A stretch of DNA of 64,000 nucleotides from Streptomyces nodosus (GTDB taxonomy: Bacteria > Actinomycetota > Actinomycetes > Streptomycetales > Streptomycetaceae), in NCBI RefSeq assembly GCF_008704995.1, contig NZ_CP023747.1, forward strand, positions 4,991,501 to 5,055,500. The letters are read 5' to 3'. A program made the position numbers and the translations under genes. Shown here piece by piece: positions 43,726 through 52,761 of this stretch (position 1 is the first letter of the stretch; each line of letters opens with the position of its first letter). The notes under the pieces are model-generated. The model saw nothing but the letters and a program-made list of their open reading frames with translations, searched no databases and was not told the origin of the DNA.

Positions 43726-46161
43726 ATGGCTTCGACGTCCACACCGCTCACCCTGCCCGTGCTGCCGCTCGACGGCGAGGTCGTGCTGCCCGGGATGGTG
43801 GTGCCGCTGGACCTGAGCGACTCCGAGGTGCGCGCGGCGGTGGAGGCCGCACAGGCCGCCGCCGGGCCGGAGTCCGCAAAGCCCAGGGTGCTGCTGGTGC
43901 CCCGGATCGACGGAACCTATGCGGGCACCGGTGTGCTCGGCACGGTGGAGCAGGTCGGCCGGCTCGCGGACGGCGACCCGGGCGCCCTGATCCGGGGCCG
44001 CGGCCGGGTGCGGATCGGCGCCGGGACGACCGGGCCGGGTGCGGCGCTGTGGGTCGAGGGCACCCGGATCGACCGGACGGTGCCCGACCCTCAGCCGGGT
44101 CATGTCGCCGACCTGGTCAAGGAGTACAAGGCCCTCGCCACCAGCTGGCTGCGCAAGCGCGGCGCCTGGCAGGTGGTGGACCGCGTCCAGGCGATCGACG
44201 ACGTCTCCGCGCTCGCCGACAACTCCGGTTACTCCCCCTTCCTGAGCACCGAGCAGAAGCTGGAACTGCTGGAGACCGCCGACCCGGTCGCCCGGCTGAG
44301 GCTCGCCACCCAGCAACTGCGCGACCACCTCGCCGAGCAGGACGTCGCCGAGTCCATCGCCAAGGACGTCCAGGAAGGCGTCGACAAGCAGCAGCGGGAG
44401 TTCCTGCTGCGCCGGCAGCTGGAGGCCGTCCGCAAGGAACTGCGCGAGCTGAACGACGACACGGAGGGCGAGGAGTCCGACGACTACCGGGCCCGCATCG
44501 AGGCCGCCGACCTGCCCGAGAAGGTCCGCGAGGCCGCCCTGAAGGAGGTCGGCAAGCTGGAGCGGTCGAGCGACCAGTCGCCCGAGGGGAGTTGGATCCG
44601 GACCTGGCTGGACACCGTGCTCGAACTGCCGTGGAACGAGCGCACCGAGGACGCGTACGACATCCGGGGCGCCAAGGCCGTGCTGGACGCCGAGCACGCG
44701 GGCCTGGAGGACGTGAAGGAGCGGATCACCGAGTATCTGGCGGTGCGCAAGCGGCGCTCCGAGCGGGGGCTCGGGGTGGTCGGCGGGCGGCGCGGGGGCG
44801 CCGTGCTCGCCCTGGTCGGCCCGCCCGGCGTGGGCAAGACCAGCCTCGGCCAGTCGGTCGCGCACGCCATGGGCCGCACGTTCGTCCGGGTGGCGCTCGG
44901 CGGGGTGCGCGACGAGGCGGAGATCCGCGGCCACCGGCGCACCTATGTGGGGGCGTTGCCCGGCCGTATCGTCCGTGCGATCAAGGAGGCCGGTTCGATG
45001 AACCCGGTCGTCCTGCTCGACGAGATCGACAAGGTCGGGTCCGACTTCCGCGGCGACCCGGCGGCCGCCCTGCTCGAGGTGCTGGACCCGGCCCAGAACC
45101 ACACCTTCCGGGACCACTATCTGGAGGTGGAGCTCGATCTGTCCGATGTCGTCTTCCTCGCGACGGCCAATGTCCTGGAAGCCGTTCCGGAGGCCCTGCT
45201 GGACCGCATGGAGCTGGTCCGCCTGGACGGCTACACCGAGGACGAGAAGGTCGTGATCGCCCGCGACCATCTGCTGCCGCGCCAGGTGGAGCGGGCCGGG
45301 CTGCGCACGGACGAGGTGACCCTCGACGAGAGCGCGCTGCGCAAGCTCGCCGGCGAGTACACCCGTGAGGCGGGCGTCCGGAACCTGGAGCGGTCCCTCG
45401 CCCGGCTGCTGCGCAAGGTCGCGGCCCGGCACGAACTGGGCGAGACGGAGCTGCCCCTCACCCTCCGCGACGAGGATCTGCGCGGGCTGATCGGACGCCC
45501 GCACCATGTGCCCGAGTCCGCCCAGGACCCGGCCGAGCGGCGCACGGCCGTCCCCGGAGTGGCGACCGGGCTCGCGGTCACCGGTGCCGGCGGCGACGTC
45601 CTCTATGTGGAGGCGTCGCTGGCCGACCCGGAGACCGGTGCGGCGGGTCTGACCCTCACCGGACAGCTCGGCGACGTGATGAAGGAGTCGGCGCGGATCG
45701 CGCTGAGCTTCCTGCGCTCCCACGGCGCCGAACTGGAGCTTCCGGTGGGCGATCTGAAGGACCGGGGCGTGCATATCCACTTCCCGGCGGGCGCGGTCCC
45801 CAAGGACGGGCCGAGCGCGGGCATCACCATGACGACGGCCCTGGCCTCGCTGCTCTCCGGGCGGCCGGTCCGTACGGATGTGGCGATGACGGGCGAGGTC
45901 TCGCTGACCGGCCGTGTCCTTCCCATCGGCGGGGTGAAGCAGAAGCTGCTCGCCGCGCAGCGGGCGGGCGTGACCACCGTGATCATCCCGAAGCGGAACG
46001 AAGCCGATCTGGACGATGTCCCGGCCGAGGTGCTGGAGAAGCTGGACGTGCACACCGTCACGGACGTCCGCCAGGTCCTGGAGCTGGCGCTGACGCCGGC
46101 CACCGACGGAGCGGCGCCGGAGGTTCCGGTGGCGGCGATGGGGGCACCTCCCAGGCGTTGA
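43726..46161 (+). CDS. lon: ATP-dependent Lon protease
   Basis: 811 aa. N-terminal substrate-binding domain (LPLDGEVVLPGMVVPLDL), central AAA+ module with Walker A GPPGVGKT (365-372) and Walker B VVLLDEIDK, and C-terminal S16 protease domain with catalytic Ser697 (KDGPSAGIT) and Lys740 (VKQKLLAAQRAG). All essential residues are present. Degrades misfolded and specific regulatory proteins in the cytoplasm. The ATG at 43726 is preceded by AAGGGGAG; a TTG at 43705 is not needed. The HAIR element upstream points to HspR control, and a terminator hairpin follows the stop. Confidence 0.97.
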   Translation: MASTSTPLTLPVLPLDGEVVLPGMVVPLDLSDSEVRAAVEAAQAAAGPESAKPRVLLVPRIDGTYAGTGVLGTVEQVGRLADGDPGALIRGRGRVRIGAGTTGPGAALWVEGTRIDRTVPDPQPGHVADLVKEYKALATSWLRKRGAWQVVDRVQAIDDVSALADNSGYSPFLSTEQKLELLETADPVARLRLATQQLRDHLAEQDVAESIAKDVQEGVDKQQREFLLRRQLEAVRKELRELNDDTEGEESDDYRARIEAADLPEKVREAALKEVGKLERSSDQSPEGSWIRTWLDTVLELPWNERTEDAYDIRGAKAVLDAEHAGLEDVKERITEYLAVRKRRSERGLGVVGGRRGGAVLALVGPPGVGKTSLGQSVAHAMGRTFVRVALGGVRDEAEIRGHRRTYVGALPGRIVRAIKEAGSMNPVVLLDEIDKVGSDFRGDPAAALLEVLDPAQNHTFRDHYLEVELDLSDVVFLATANVLEAVPEALLDRMELVRLDGYTEDEKVVIARDHLLPRQVERAGLRTDEVTLDESALRKLAGEYTREAGVRNLERSLARLLRKVAARHELGETELPLTLRDEDLRGLIGRPHHVPESAQDPAERRTAVPGVATGLAVTGAGGDVLYVEASLADPETGAAGLTLTGQLGDVMKESARIALSFLRSHGAELELPVGDLKDRGVHIHFPAGAVPKDGPSAGITMTTALASLLSGRPVRTDVAMTGEVSLTGRVLPIGGVKQKLLAAQRAGVTTVIIPKRNEADLDDVPAEVLEKLDVHTVTDVRQVLELALTPATDGAAPEVPVAAMGAPPRR

Positions 46162-46192
46162 GCACTGGGGGAGGACGCCATCGGATGAAAGG

Positions 46193-46249
46193 GGCCCGGG
46201 TTCCCTGGTGCTGCCGTTTGGTCGACGGCACCCATGAGGAGCCCGGGCC
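46193..46249 (+). terminator. Terminator hairpin after lon
   Basis: GGCCCGGG (46193-46200) and CCCGGGCC (46242-46249) form an outer stem, with an inner stem TGCCGT / ACGGCA (about 46212-46230) in the loop. It is followed by TTCCCCC. Confidence 0.7.
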
Positions 46250-46385
46250 TTCCCCCTGACGGGTGTCCGGCACGGGGGTCGGAGAGTGCCGTCGGCCCGG
46301 CCCTGCGAAATACTGTCCCAGCTGCGGCGACGGCGGCGCCCGGCGGAAATATTCAGGTGCGGGAGACCGGGGCAGGGGTGCTGAG

Positions 46386-46919
46386 GTGCACGAGGACGGA
46401 ATCGGCGAGGAGTACGGCGACGGGCGCCCGGACGGCTCCGACGCGCCGGCGGACGGCGCGGACCGGAGTGCCGGGGACCGGAGCGGTGCGCACCGGGAGT
46501 TCCTCTCCCTGGAGCGCGAACTGACGGTGCTGCTGCGCAGGGCCCGCGCCAACCAGGGCGAGATGGCCCGCGAGGTCCATCCGGACCTGGAGCCCGCGGC
46601 GTACGGACTGCTGGCCCGGCTCGACGAGTGCGGACGCCAGCGCGCCACGGAACTCGCCGCCTACATCGGCATCGGCAAGGCCACCATGTCCCGCCAGCTG
46701 CGCGCCCTGGAGGAGCTGGGCCTGGTGGCCCGGGAGCCCGATCCGGCGGACGGCCGGGCCTGGCTGGTCCACCTCACCGAGGAGGGGCGCACCCGCGTCG
46801 GCAGGGTGCGTGAGGCACGCCGTGCGCGCTATGTGAGCCAGCTCGCCCACTGGGACCGTCGCGAGGTGGCCGAACTGGCGCGCCTGCTGCACCAGCTGAA
46901 CCGCAGCACGGAGAGGTGA
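46386..46919 (+). CDS. MarR-family transcriptional regulator
   Basis: 177 aa from a GTG at 46386; the first about 40 residues are acidic and disordered. The winged HTH is clear: GLLARLDECGRQRATELAAYIG, then KATMSRQLRALEELGLVAREPDPADGRAW and a C-terminal dimerisation helix. The Asp/Arg pair in DPADGRAW is typical of MarR wings. Convergent with the PP2C gene. Target genes unknown. Confidence 0.85.
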   Translation: MHEDGIGEEYGDGRPDGSDAPADGADRSAGDRSGAHREFLSLERELTVLLRRARANQGEMAREVHPDLEPAAYGLLARLDECGRQRATELAAYIGIGKATMSRQLRALEELGLVAREPDPADGRAWLVHLTEEGRTRVGRVREARRARYVSQLAHWDRREVAELARLLHQLNRSTER

Positions 46920-46938
46920 CGCGCCGCCCGGCCCGCGG

Positions 46939-47727
46939 TCACAGCTCCACGTACACCACCGTCGCGTCGTCATGGGTCTTGCCGCGGCCCGGGCCCTTTC
47001 GCGCCTCGGCCTCGGCGGTCTCCAGGGCCCGTACGTGCTCCACCAGGGCCGGCGCCCCCTCCTTGCGGACGCGGGTGAACAGCTCCGCCCAGTCGCCCTG
47101 GTGGAAATTCTCCGTCCAGCGGGTCGCGCCGTCCGTGAGGGCCGCGAGGGCGCGTACCGACGAGAGGGGCAGCTCGCCGGTAACCGCCCGGGACGCGACC
47201 GAGGGGTCCGCCGCGGCGGTGAAGAAGCCCCCCTCCTTGTTGCGGACCGTGGCGTCCGCGACGGCGTCCGTCGCCAGGGAGGAGCGCGGCAGCCGGGCGA
47301 GACGGTCGTCCAGCAGGGGAGTGACCGTGCCGTCGGGGGCCTCGATCAGCAGCGCCGAGTCCGAGAGCACCAGATACTCCACGGTCGCCTCGGACCAGCG
47401 GGCGAGGACCACGGTCGCCTGTGGAGTGCGCGGGTGAGAAAGGTCACAGGTTGAGGCGTGGGTCTCGGCGGTACGGAGGATGGCGCGGGAGAGGATCTCC
47501 GGCAGTGTCAGATCACGGCGGGAAACGGACAGTTCGGTCAGTGCCCCGCCGAGCCGCGCGCTGAACCAGTGGACCGAATGCAGACAGCCGTCGTCTCCCG
47601 GCGGCCCCGTCACCCCGTCCAGGACGACCACTACCCCGCCCTGTCCTGAGGCCGGAAGGGCGAGCGCGGCGAAGTCCTCGTTGGGCCGGGCCGGGTCGCC
47701 GGGGCAGGAAATCAGCTCGGTGCGCAT
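46939..47727 (-). CDS. PP2C-family serine/threonine phosphatase
   Basis: 262 aa from an ATG at 47727; a GTG at 47742 is an alternative. Motifs: PNEDFAALAL (metal-site Asp), VVVLDGVTGPPGDDG (DG pair), RALAALTDGATRW and GKTHDDATVVYVEL near the C-terminus, matching the PPM metal-binding Asp set. Signature is compact, with no regulatory domain. It lies near the conservon genes, but opposite in direction. Confidence 0.82.
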   Translation of the reverse strand: MRTELISCPGDPARPNEDFAALALPASGQGGVVVVLDGVTGPPGDDGCLHSVHWFSARLGGALTELSVSRRDLTLPEILSRAILRTAETHASTCDLSHPRTPQATVVLARWSEATVEYLVLSDSALLIEAPDGTVTPLLDDRLARLPRSSLATDAVADATVRNKEGGFFTAAADPSVASRAVTGELPLSSVRALAALTDGATRWTENFHQGDWAELFTRVRKEGAPALVEHVRALETAEAEARKGPGRGKTHDDATVVYVEL

Positions 47728-47742
47728 GCGGTCAGTCTGCAC

Positions 47743-48086
47743 GAACCCCGCAACGGGGCGGCAAAAAACCGTTCACGGCCGTCCGATCCCCGCGCCCGGC
47801 CGGGCCGGATGCCGGTTTTGACGTGGAATGATCGTTTCCGTCGAAGTGCGGCGGCGAATATTGCCAAAGTGCGCCGCCGACGTCCAACCGGCCCGCCCGT
47901 TGAGACCCCGGCACGGTCCGGAGGAACTTGCCCGCCAACTCCCCGCCGATGTTCACTCCTTCGGGTGGCGGGTCAGGCGAAGAGAGACCTCTGTCCACTG
48001 GCACTGGGAGGGTCGGGAGCCGTCGTACCGGGTCGACGCCCCAGCCGACGGATCGTCACCCGGGTCCTTGGGTACACGAATCAGGA
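47743..48086. other. Promoter region between PP2C and conservon genes
   Basis: About 345 bp with no credible gene. A short hairpin (CGGCGGCG 47849-47856, CGCCGCCG 47872-47879) flanks AT-richer bases, and must precede a promoter for the conservon. Nothing else was recognised. Confidence 0.5.
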
Positions 48087-51000
48087 ATGCGAGCACCGGT
48101 GCAGAAGAAGCGGCCTCGGCGCACAGGCAAGAAGACGGCCCCCGAACGGGACACCTCGTCCGCACCCGCGGGCAGCGGCCGACCCGCCCATGTGCGCAAT
48201 CGGCTGATCGTCGCGGTGGCCGTGGTCGCCGCCGCGATCGCCGGCGCCGGGGCGCCGAGCGTGATCGCCGCCTCCGGGCAGGTCAACGACACCCAGAATC
48301 TGGTGATGCTCGCCGGGCAGACCCAGGACGCGCTCACACTCGCCCACTCGCTGGCCGACGAGCGTGACGGGGTCACCTCCTATGTGGCTGCGGGGCGCGG
48401 CGAGTCCAAGGCGCCCACCAAGCAACTGAGCGCCCGCGTGGACCGGCAGATCAAGGAGCTGAGCGCCGAACCCGACCTCCCCGGCGGGCTCCGCAAGGCC
48501 CTCGCCGAGGTGGCCGCCGTACGCGGAGCGGCACTCACCGGGAAGGGCAGCGCGCTCGAGGCGCATCAGGCGTACTCCACCGCCCTCACCGAACTGCACG
48601 CCCTGGCCGGCCGGCTGGCCGAGCAGATGCCGCCCCGCGCGGGTGCCGGCGCCTACGCGCTCGCCGACCTCGACACCGCCGTCCAGCAGTCGGCCGCCGC
48701 CCGCGGACTGCTGCTGGCCGCCCTCGACGTCCCCCGCTCCACCCAGACCGTCATCGACCCGTACACCGGGCTGCCGACCACCACCAGCAGCTCCTCGGAC
48801 GCCGACGTCAAACAGCGCGACGCACTCAGCGCCGCCGCCCAGCAGGCCGTCGTCCGCGCCGACGCGGCCCTGGCCGGCTTCCGCGACAACGCGCCCGCCG
48901 CCGCCAAGTCCTCGTACGACTCCACGGTCACCGGCCCCGAGGTCACCTCCGCCGAGAAGTACCTCAAGACCCTCACCGACGAGCCCACGCTCTCCGACAG
49001 CGATCTGGGCCTCAGCGTCAAGAAGGTCGACGCCGCGCTCTCCGCCCGGGTCGACCTGATGCGCGGCGCCGAGTCCTCTCTCTACGAGAGCCGCAGCAAG
49101 GACCTCGCCAAGCTGCGCGACGACGATGTCACCGCGCTGGAGATCCAGGTCGCCGCCCTCGGCACGGTTCTGCTCGTCGCCGTCGGCATCGCCATGGCGA
49201 TGGCCCGCAGTCTGACCCGCCCGCTCGCCGTGCTGCGCCGGGGCTCGGCCAGGGTGGCCGCCGACCCGGCCGCCGAGGAACCGGTGAAGTTCACCGGGCG
49301 CAACGACGAGTTCGCCCAGGTCGTCCGGTCCGTCAACGCTCTGCACGCCCACGCCGTCGCCCTCCAGCAACGCCTGTCCTCCCTGGAGACCGACCGCAAG
49401 CACTTGGTCGGCCAGCGCCAGACCATGGCCGACGAGCGTGCCAAGCTGCGCACCGAGCTCACCGGCGCCTCCGCCCATCTGGAGCAGGTCCGGGACAACA
49501 TCCACTCCTCCTTCGTCAATCTCGCCCTGCGCACCCTCGGCCTGGTCGAGCGCCAGCTCGGCGTCATCGAGGGCCTGGAGGAGCGCGAGCAGGACCCGGA
49601 GCGGCTGTCCACCCTCTTCAAGCTCGACCACTTCGCCACGGTCATGCGCCGCCACAGCGAGAACCTCCTGGTCCTGGCCGGTGCCGAGCACGGCCAGAAG
49701 CACGCCGGGCCGGTGCTGCTGGTCGATGTCGTGCGAGCCGCGGTCAGCGAGATCGAGCGCTACGACCGCGTGCGGATCGCCGCGCTGCCGCCGCACATCC
49801 ATGTCGCGGGCTTCGCCGCCGACGACCTCTCGCACCTGGTGGCCGAACTCCTGGAGAACGCCACCTCCTCCTCGCCCCCGGACGAGCGCATCGAGATCTC
49901 GGGCTGGCTGATGGAGAGCGGCGAGGTGACGCTCTCCGTCCAGGACGAGGGCATCGGCATGTCCGCCGACCGGATGAGCAAGCTCAACGACCGGCTCGCC
50001 GGCTTCGACCCGGACGACTCCTACGACCAGGAGAGCGGCGAGGGCCTCGGGCTCGGCCTGTATGTGGTGGCCCGCCTCGCCCACCGGCACGGCATCCGCG
50101 TCGAGTTGCGCGAGCAGCAGCCGAGCGGTGTCGCCGCCGTGGTCGCCCTGCCCAAGTCCCTGCTCGCGGCGGCCGGCAAGGCCGGGGCGGCCAAGGGGAC
50201 GGACGGCGCGGGGACCGTGTCGCTGCCGGGCGCCGACGCGGAGGCCAACTCCAACGTCCTCGGCAGCCGTTCACGGATCGCCGCCCCGGACCCCCGGAGC
50301 GACGAGGACCCGCTGATCGCGGCCGCCGAACAGGCCGTCCGCAAGCAGGAGGAGGCCGAACGGGCCGAAGGGGAGCGGGCGGACGACGCGCCTTCGACGT
50401 CCGTCCCCGGCGAGGGCGCCCCCGTACGGGACACCGGCCTCCCGGCGGACCACGACGAGTCCGCGGCCGACGAGCGGGAGACCGAGGACCCGGAGGCCGA
50501 GGCCGCGGAGCCCGGCCCCGAGACCACGATGGCGCTGCTGCTCCCCTCGCCCCGGGGGGACGAACCCGCCCCGGTCGCCGGTATCCCCGCCCAGACGTCG
50601 TCCGACCCCTACGCCATCGGCCCCGACGCCCATGAGCGCACCGCGGACGAGGGCGGGTCGCGGCCCGGCACGGAGCCGCACGGACTCCGGGCGGAACCCG
50701 AATCCCCCCGGCAGGCCCGCAACAAGCCCGCGGCACCCCAGGATCCCGAGGAGGACTCCGCAGTACCCCAGGAGACCGGGGAAGAGCCCACCGCCCAGGA
50801 CCCGAGAACCCCCCGGCGCACCGTCAAGGGCCTTCCCAAGCGCACCCCCAGGATCTCCGCGCCCGCCCCTGCCCCGCGGCCACGCCCCGGCGGTGTGGAC
50901 GCCGAGGCACTGCGACGCAGACTCGGTGGATTCCACCGGGGCGCCCTGGAGGGACACCGTGATGTCGAGGCGGAGATCGCCGAGAAGACGGACGGCGCAC

Positions 51001-51098
51001 CCGGGGACCTGCCCACGGCACCACCGCAGGTCGCTGCACCCGGCACGGCAGGGGATGTAGAACCATCGGGGGGCACCGTCGAGGAGGCAAGCAGTTGA
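48087..51098 (+). CDS. cvnA: Conservon sensor histidine kinase (CvnA type)
   Basis: 1003 aa. Basic cytoplasmic start, a first membrane helix (LIVAVAVVAAAIAGAGAPSV), a large periplasmic nitrate/nitrite-sensing-like helical region (to about residue 350), a second membrane helix (VAALGTVLLVAVGIAMAMA) and a HAMP-like segment. The kinase core has LDHFATVMRRHSENLLVL as H-box region, then LVAELLENATSSSP (N box) and GLGLGLYVVARL (G box). The last about 300 residues are an acidic disordered tail. In conservons this kinase associates with the CvnB-D proteins at the membrane. It overlaps cvnB by 4 bp. Confidence 0.87.
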   Translation: MRAPVQKKRPRRTGKKTAPERDTSSAPAGSGRPAHVRNRLIVAVAVVAAAIAGAGAPSVIAASGQVNDTQNLVMLAGQTQDALTLAHSLADERDGVTSYVAAGRGESKAPTKQLSARVDRQIKELSAEPDLPGGLRKALAEVAAVRGAALTGKGSALEAHQAYSTALTELHALAGRLAEQMPPRAGAGAYALADLDTAVQQSAAARGLLLAALDVPRSTQTVIDPYTGLPTTTSSSSDADVKQRDALSAAAQQAVVRADAALAGFRDNAPAAAKSSYDSTVTGPEVTSAEKYLKTLTDEPTLSDSDLGLSVKKVDAALSARVDLMRGAESSLYESRSKDLAKLRDDDVTALEIQVAALGTVLLVAVGIAMAMARSLTRPLAVLRRGSARVAADPAAEEPVKFTGRNDEFAQVVRSVNALHAHAVALQQRLSSLETDRKHLVGQRQTMADERAKLRTELTGASAHLEQVRDNIHSSFVNLALRTLGLVERQLGVIEGLEEREQDPERLSTLFKLDHFATVMRRHSENLLVLAGAEHGQKHAGPVLLVDVVRAAVSEIERYDRVRIAALPPHIHVAGFAADDLSHLVAELLENATSSSPPDERIEISGWLMESGEVTLSVQDEGIGMSADRMSKLNDRLAGFDPDDSYDQESGEGLGLGLYVVARLAHRHGIRVELREQQPSGVAAVVALPKSLLAAAGKAGAAKGTDGAGTVSLPGADAEANSNVLGSRSRIAAPDPRSDEDPLIAAAEQAVRKQEEAERAEGERADDAPSTSVPGEGAPVRDTGLPADHDESAADERETEDPEAEAAEPGPETTMALLLPSPRGDEPAPVAGIPAQTSSDPYAIGPDAHERTADEGGSRPGTEPHGLRAEPESPRQARNKPAAPQDPEEDSAVPQETGEEPTAQDPRTPRRTVKGLPKRTPRISAPAPAPRPRPGGVDAEALRRRLGGFHRGALEGHRDVEAEIAEKTDGAPGDLPTAPPQVAAPGTAGDVEPSGGTVEEASS

Positions 51099-51598
51099 CC
51101 GCCACCAGTAGCTTCGGACTGAGCAGTGAGGCTCGCAACCTGCACTGGCTGCTGACGAACCTCGTCGAGGAGGTGCCGGGACTGCTGTCGGTCGCGGTGG
51201 TCTCCTCCGACGGGCTGCTCCTGCTCTCCTCCGACCCCGGACGGATCGAGGAGGCGCGCGCGGGCCGGGAGCAGAGGCCCCGCGGTCCCCGGGGGTCCTC
51301 CGCCGACCTCGCCGCCATCGTCTCCGGCATCGGCAGTCTCACCGCCGGCGCCACGAAGGTGATGGACTTCGGCGGGGTCAAGCACACGATGGTCGCGATG
51401 GACGAGGGCAGCCTCTTCGTCATGTCCATCAGCGACGGCTCACTGCTCGGTGTGCATGGCTCGGCCGACTGCGACATGGGCGTGGTGGCCTACCACATGG
51501 CCCTCTTCGTCGGCCGCGCCGGACATGTCCTGACCCCCGAACTCCGCAACGAGCTACGCCAGTCGATGGAGGCCGCCCCGGAGGGGAGCGACCGGTGA
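51095..51598 (+). CDS. cvnB: Roadblock/LC7 domain protein (CvnB type)
   Basis: 167 aa. Roadblock fold: NLHWLLTNLVEEVPGLLSVAVVSSDGLLLLSSD, then DLAAIVSGIGSLTAGATKVMDFGG and SISDGSLLGVHGSADCDMGVVAYHMALFV. Acts as regulator or adaptor of the conservon GTPase. The start is a TTG at 51095 sharing TTGA with the kinase stop, a translational coupling. A glycine/charged insertion (RIEEARAGREQRPRGPRGSS) separates the strands. Confidence 0.9.
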   Translation: MTATSSFGLSSEARNLHWLLTNLVEEVPGLLSVAVVSSDGLLLLSSDPGRIEEARAGREQRPRGPRGSSADLAAIVSGIGSLTAGATKVMDFGGVKHTMVAMDEGSLFVMSISDGSLLGVHGSADCDMGVVAYHMALFVGRAGHVLTPELRNELRQSMEAAPEGSDR

Positions 51599-52002
51599 GC
51601 GGCGGCGGTCCGAAGAAGCTGCCGGTACGCCGCGGCGACCGCAGACCCGCCCGGGTACGGCCCTATTCGCTCACCGGCGGCCGCACCCGCTTCGGTCATG
51701 TCCTGCTCGTCGAGACCTTCGTGGCCGCGCTGGACGCCCCCGAGGAACGACGTGAGCTGACGAACGGTTCGCCGTCCGCCCGGGTGATGCCCGAGATGCG
51801 GGCCATCGTCGAACTCTGCCGTCGGATGCGCACGGTGGCGGAGATCGCCGCGCTGCTGAGAATGCCGCTCGGGGTGGTCCGGGTGCTCCTCAGCGACCTC
51901 GCGGACCAGGGAAAGATCCGCGTGTACGGAACCGGTCACGGCCCGGGACAGCCGGACCGCGCTCTGCTGGAAAGGGTGCTGAGTGGACTCCGCCGTCTCT
52001 GA
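51595..52002 (+). CDS. cvnC: DUF742 protein (CvnC type)
   Basis: 135 aa. DUF742 core with RVRPYSLTGGRTRFGHVLLVETFV and a C-terminal winged-helix-like part (MRTVAEIAALLRMPLGVVRVLLSDLADQGKI). GTG start overlaps cvnB by 4 bp and its 3' end overlaps cvnD by 20 bp. Adaptor in the conservon complex. The HTH-like region suggests possible nucleic-acid or protein contact. Confidence 0.9.
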   Translation: MSGGGPKKLPVRRGDRRPARVRPYSLTGGRTRFGHVLLVETFVAALDAPEERRELTNGSPSARVMPEMRAIVELCRRMRTVAEIAALLRMPLGVVRVLLSDLADQGKIRVYGTGHGPGQPDRALLERVLSGLRRL

Positions 52003-52621
52003 CGTCTCCCCGGGCGTCTCCCCGCTCCTCGACGACGAGGAGGAGTTGCAGGCCTGGCAGAAGGACCGCTCGCGCGCCCCGATCGCCACGAAGATCGTGG
52101 TGGCGGGCGGCTTCGGCGTCGGCAAGACCACCCTGGTGACCGCCGTCTCGGAGATCGTGCCCCTCCAGACGGAGGCCATGATGACCGAGGCCAGCAAGGG
52201 GCACGACGACCTCACCGACACGCCGGACAAGGTCACCACCACGGTGGCCATGGACTTCGGACGCATCACGCTCGACGACGACCTGGTGCTCTATATCTTC
52301 GGCACACCGGGCCAGGAGCGTTTCTGGTTCATGTGGGACGACCTGGTGCGCGGCGCGATCGGCGCGATGGTCCTGGCGGACACCCGGAGACTGGAGGACT
52401 GCTTCGCCGCCCTCGACTACTTCGAGAGCAGCGGACTGCCCTATGTGGTCGCGGTCAACCACTTCGACGGCACCGAACGGTACGAACCCGAGGATGTGCG
52501 CGAGGCCCTCACGATCCCCGCGCACGTACCCGTCATGATCATGGACGCGCGCCGCCGGATCTCGGCGGTCGAGACCCTGCTGGCCCTGGTCGGGCACGCC
52601 CTCGACCTCACCCCCGAGTAG
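51983..52621 (+). CDS. cvnD: Conservon GTPase (CvnD type)
   Basis: 212 aa. Ras-like small GTPase of the MglA/conservon class: P-loop GGFGVGKTTL, switch/Walker-B-like DDLVLYIFGTPGQERFW and base-recognition NHFD at VVAVNHFDG. It works with CvnA-C as a membrane heterotrimer-like signalling module. Overlaps cvnC by 20 bp. Confidence 0.92.
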   Translation: MDSAVSDVSPGVSPLLDDEEELQAWQKDRSRAPIATKIVVAGGFGVGKTTLVTAVSEIVPLQTEAMMTEASKGHDDLTDTPDKVTTTVAMDFGRITLDDDLVLYIFGTPGQERFWFMWDDLVRGAIGAMVLADTRRLEDCFAALDYFESSGLPYVVAVNHFDGTERYEPEDVREALTIPAHVPVMIMDARRRISAVETLLALVGHALDLTPE

Positions 52622-52674
52622 GGCCTCCCGTCCGGGTCGGTCCGGCCCGGTCCGGCTCGCGGGCCCTGGTGCCC

Positions 52675-52719
52675 GATTCGGCCCGATCCGATTCGGCCCG
52701 ATCCGATTCGGCCCGGTCC
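52675..52719. repeat. Three 15-bp tandem repeats before the monooxygenase gene
   Basis: GATTCGGCCCGATCC occurs at 52675-52689 and 52690-52704, with a one-base variant at 52705-52719. It lies between the conservon GTPase and the flavoprotein gene, close to the ribosome site. Confidence 0.85.
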
Positions 52720-52761
52720 GATCCGGAGGAAAGACCCCAGCCCCGTTAGGAGCCCACCCGC

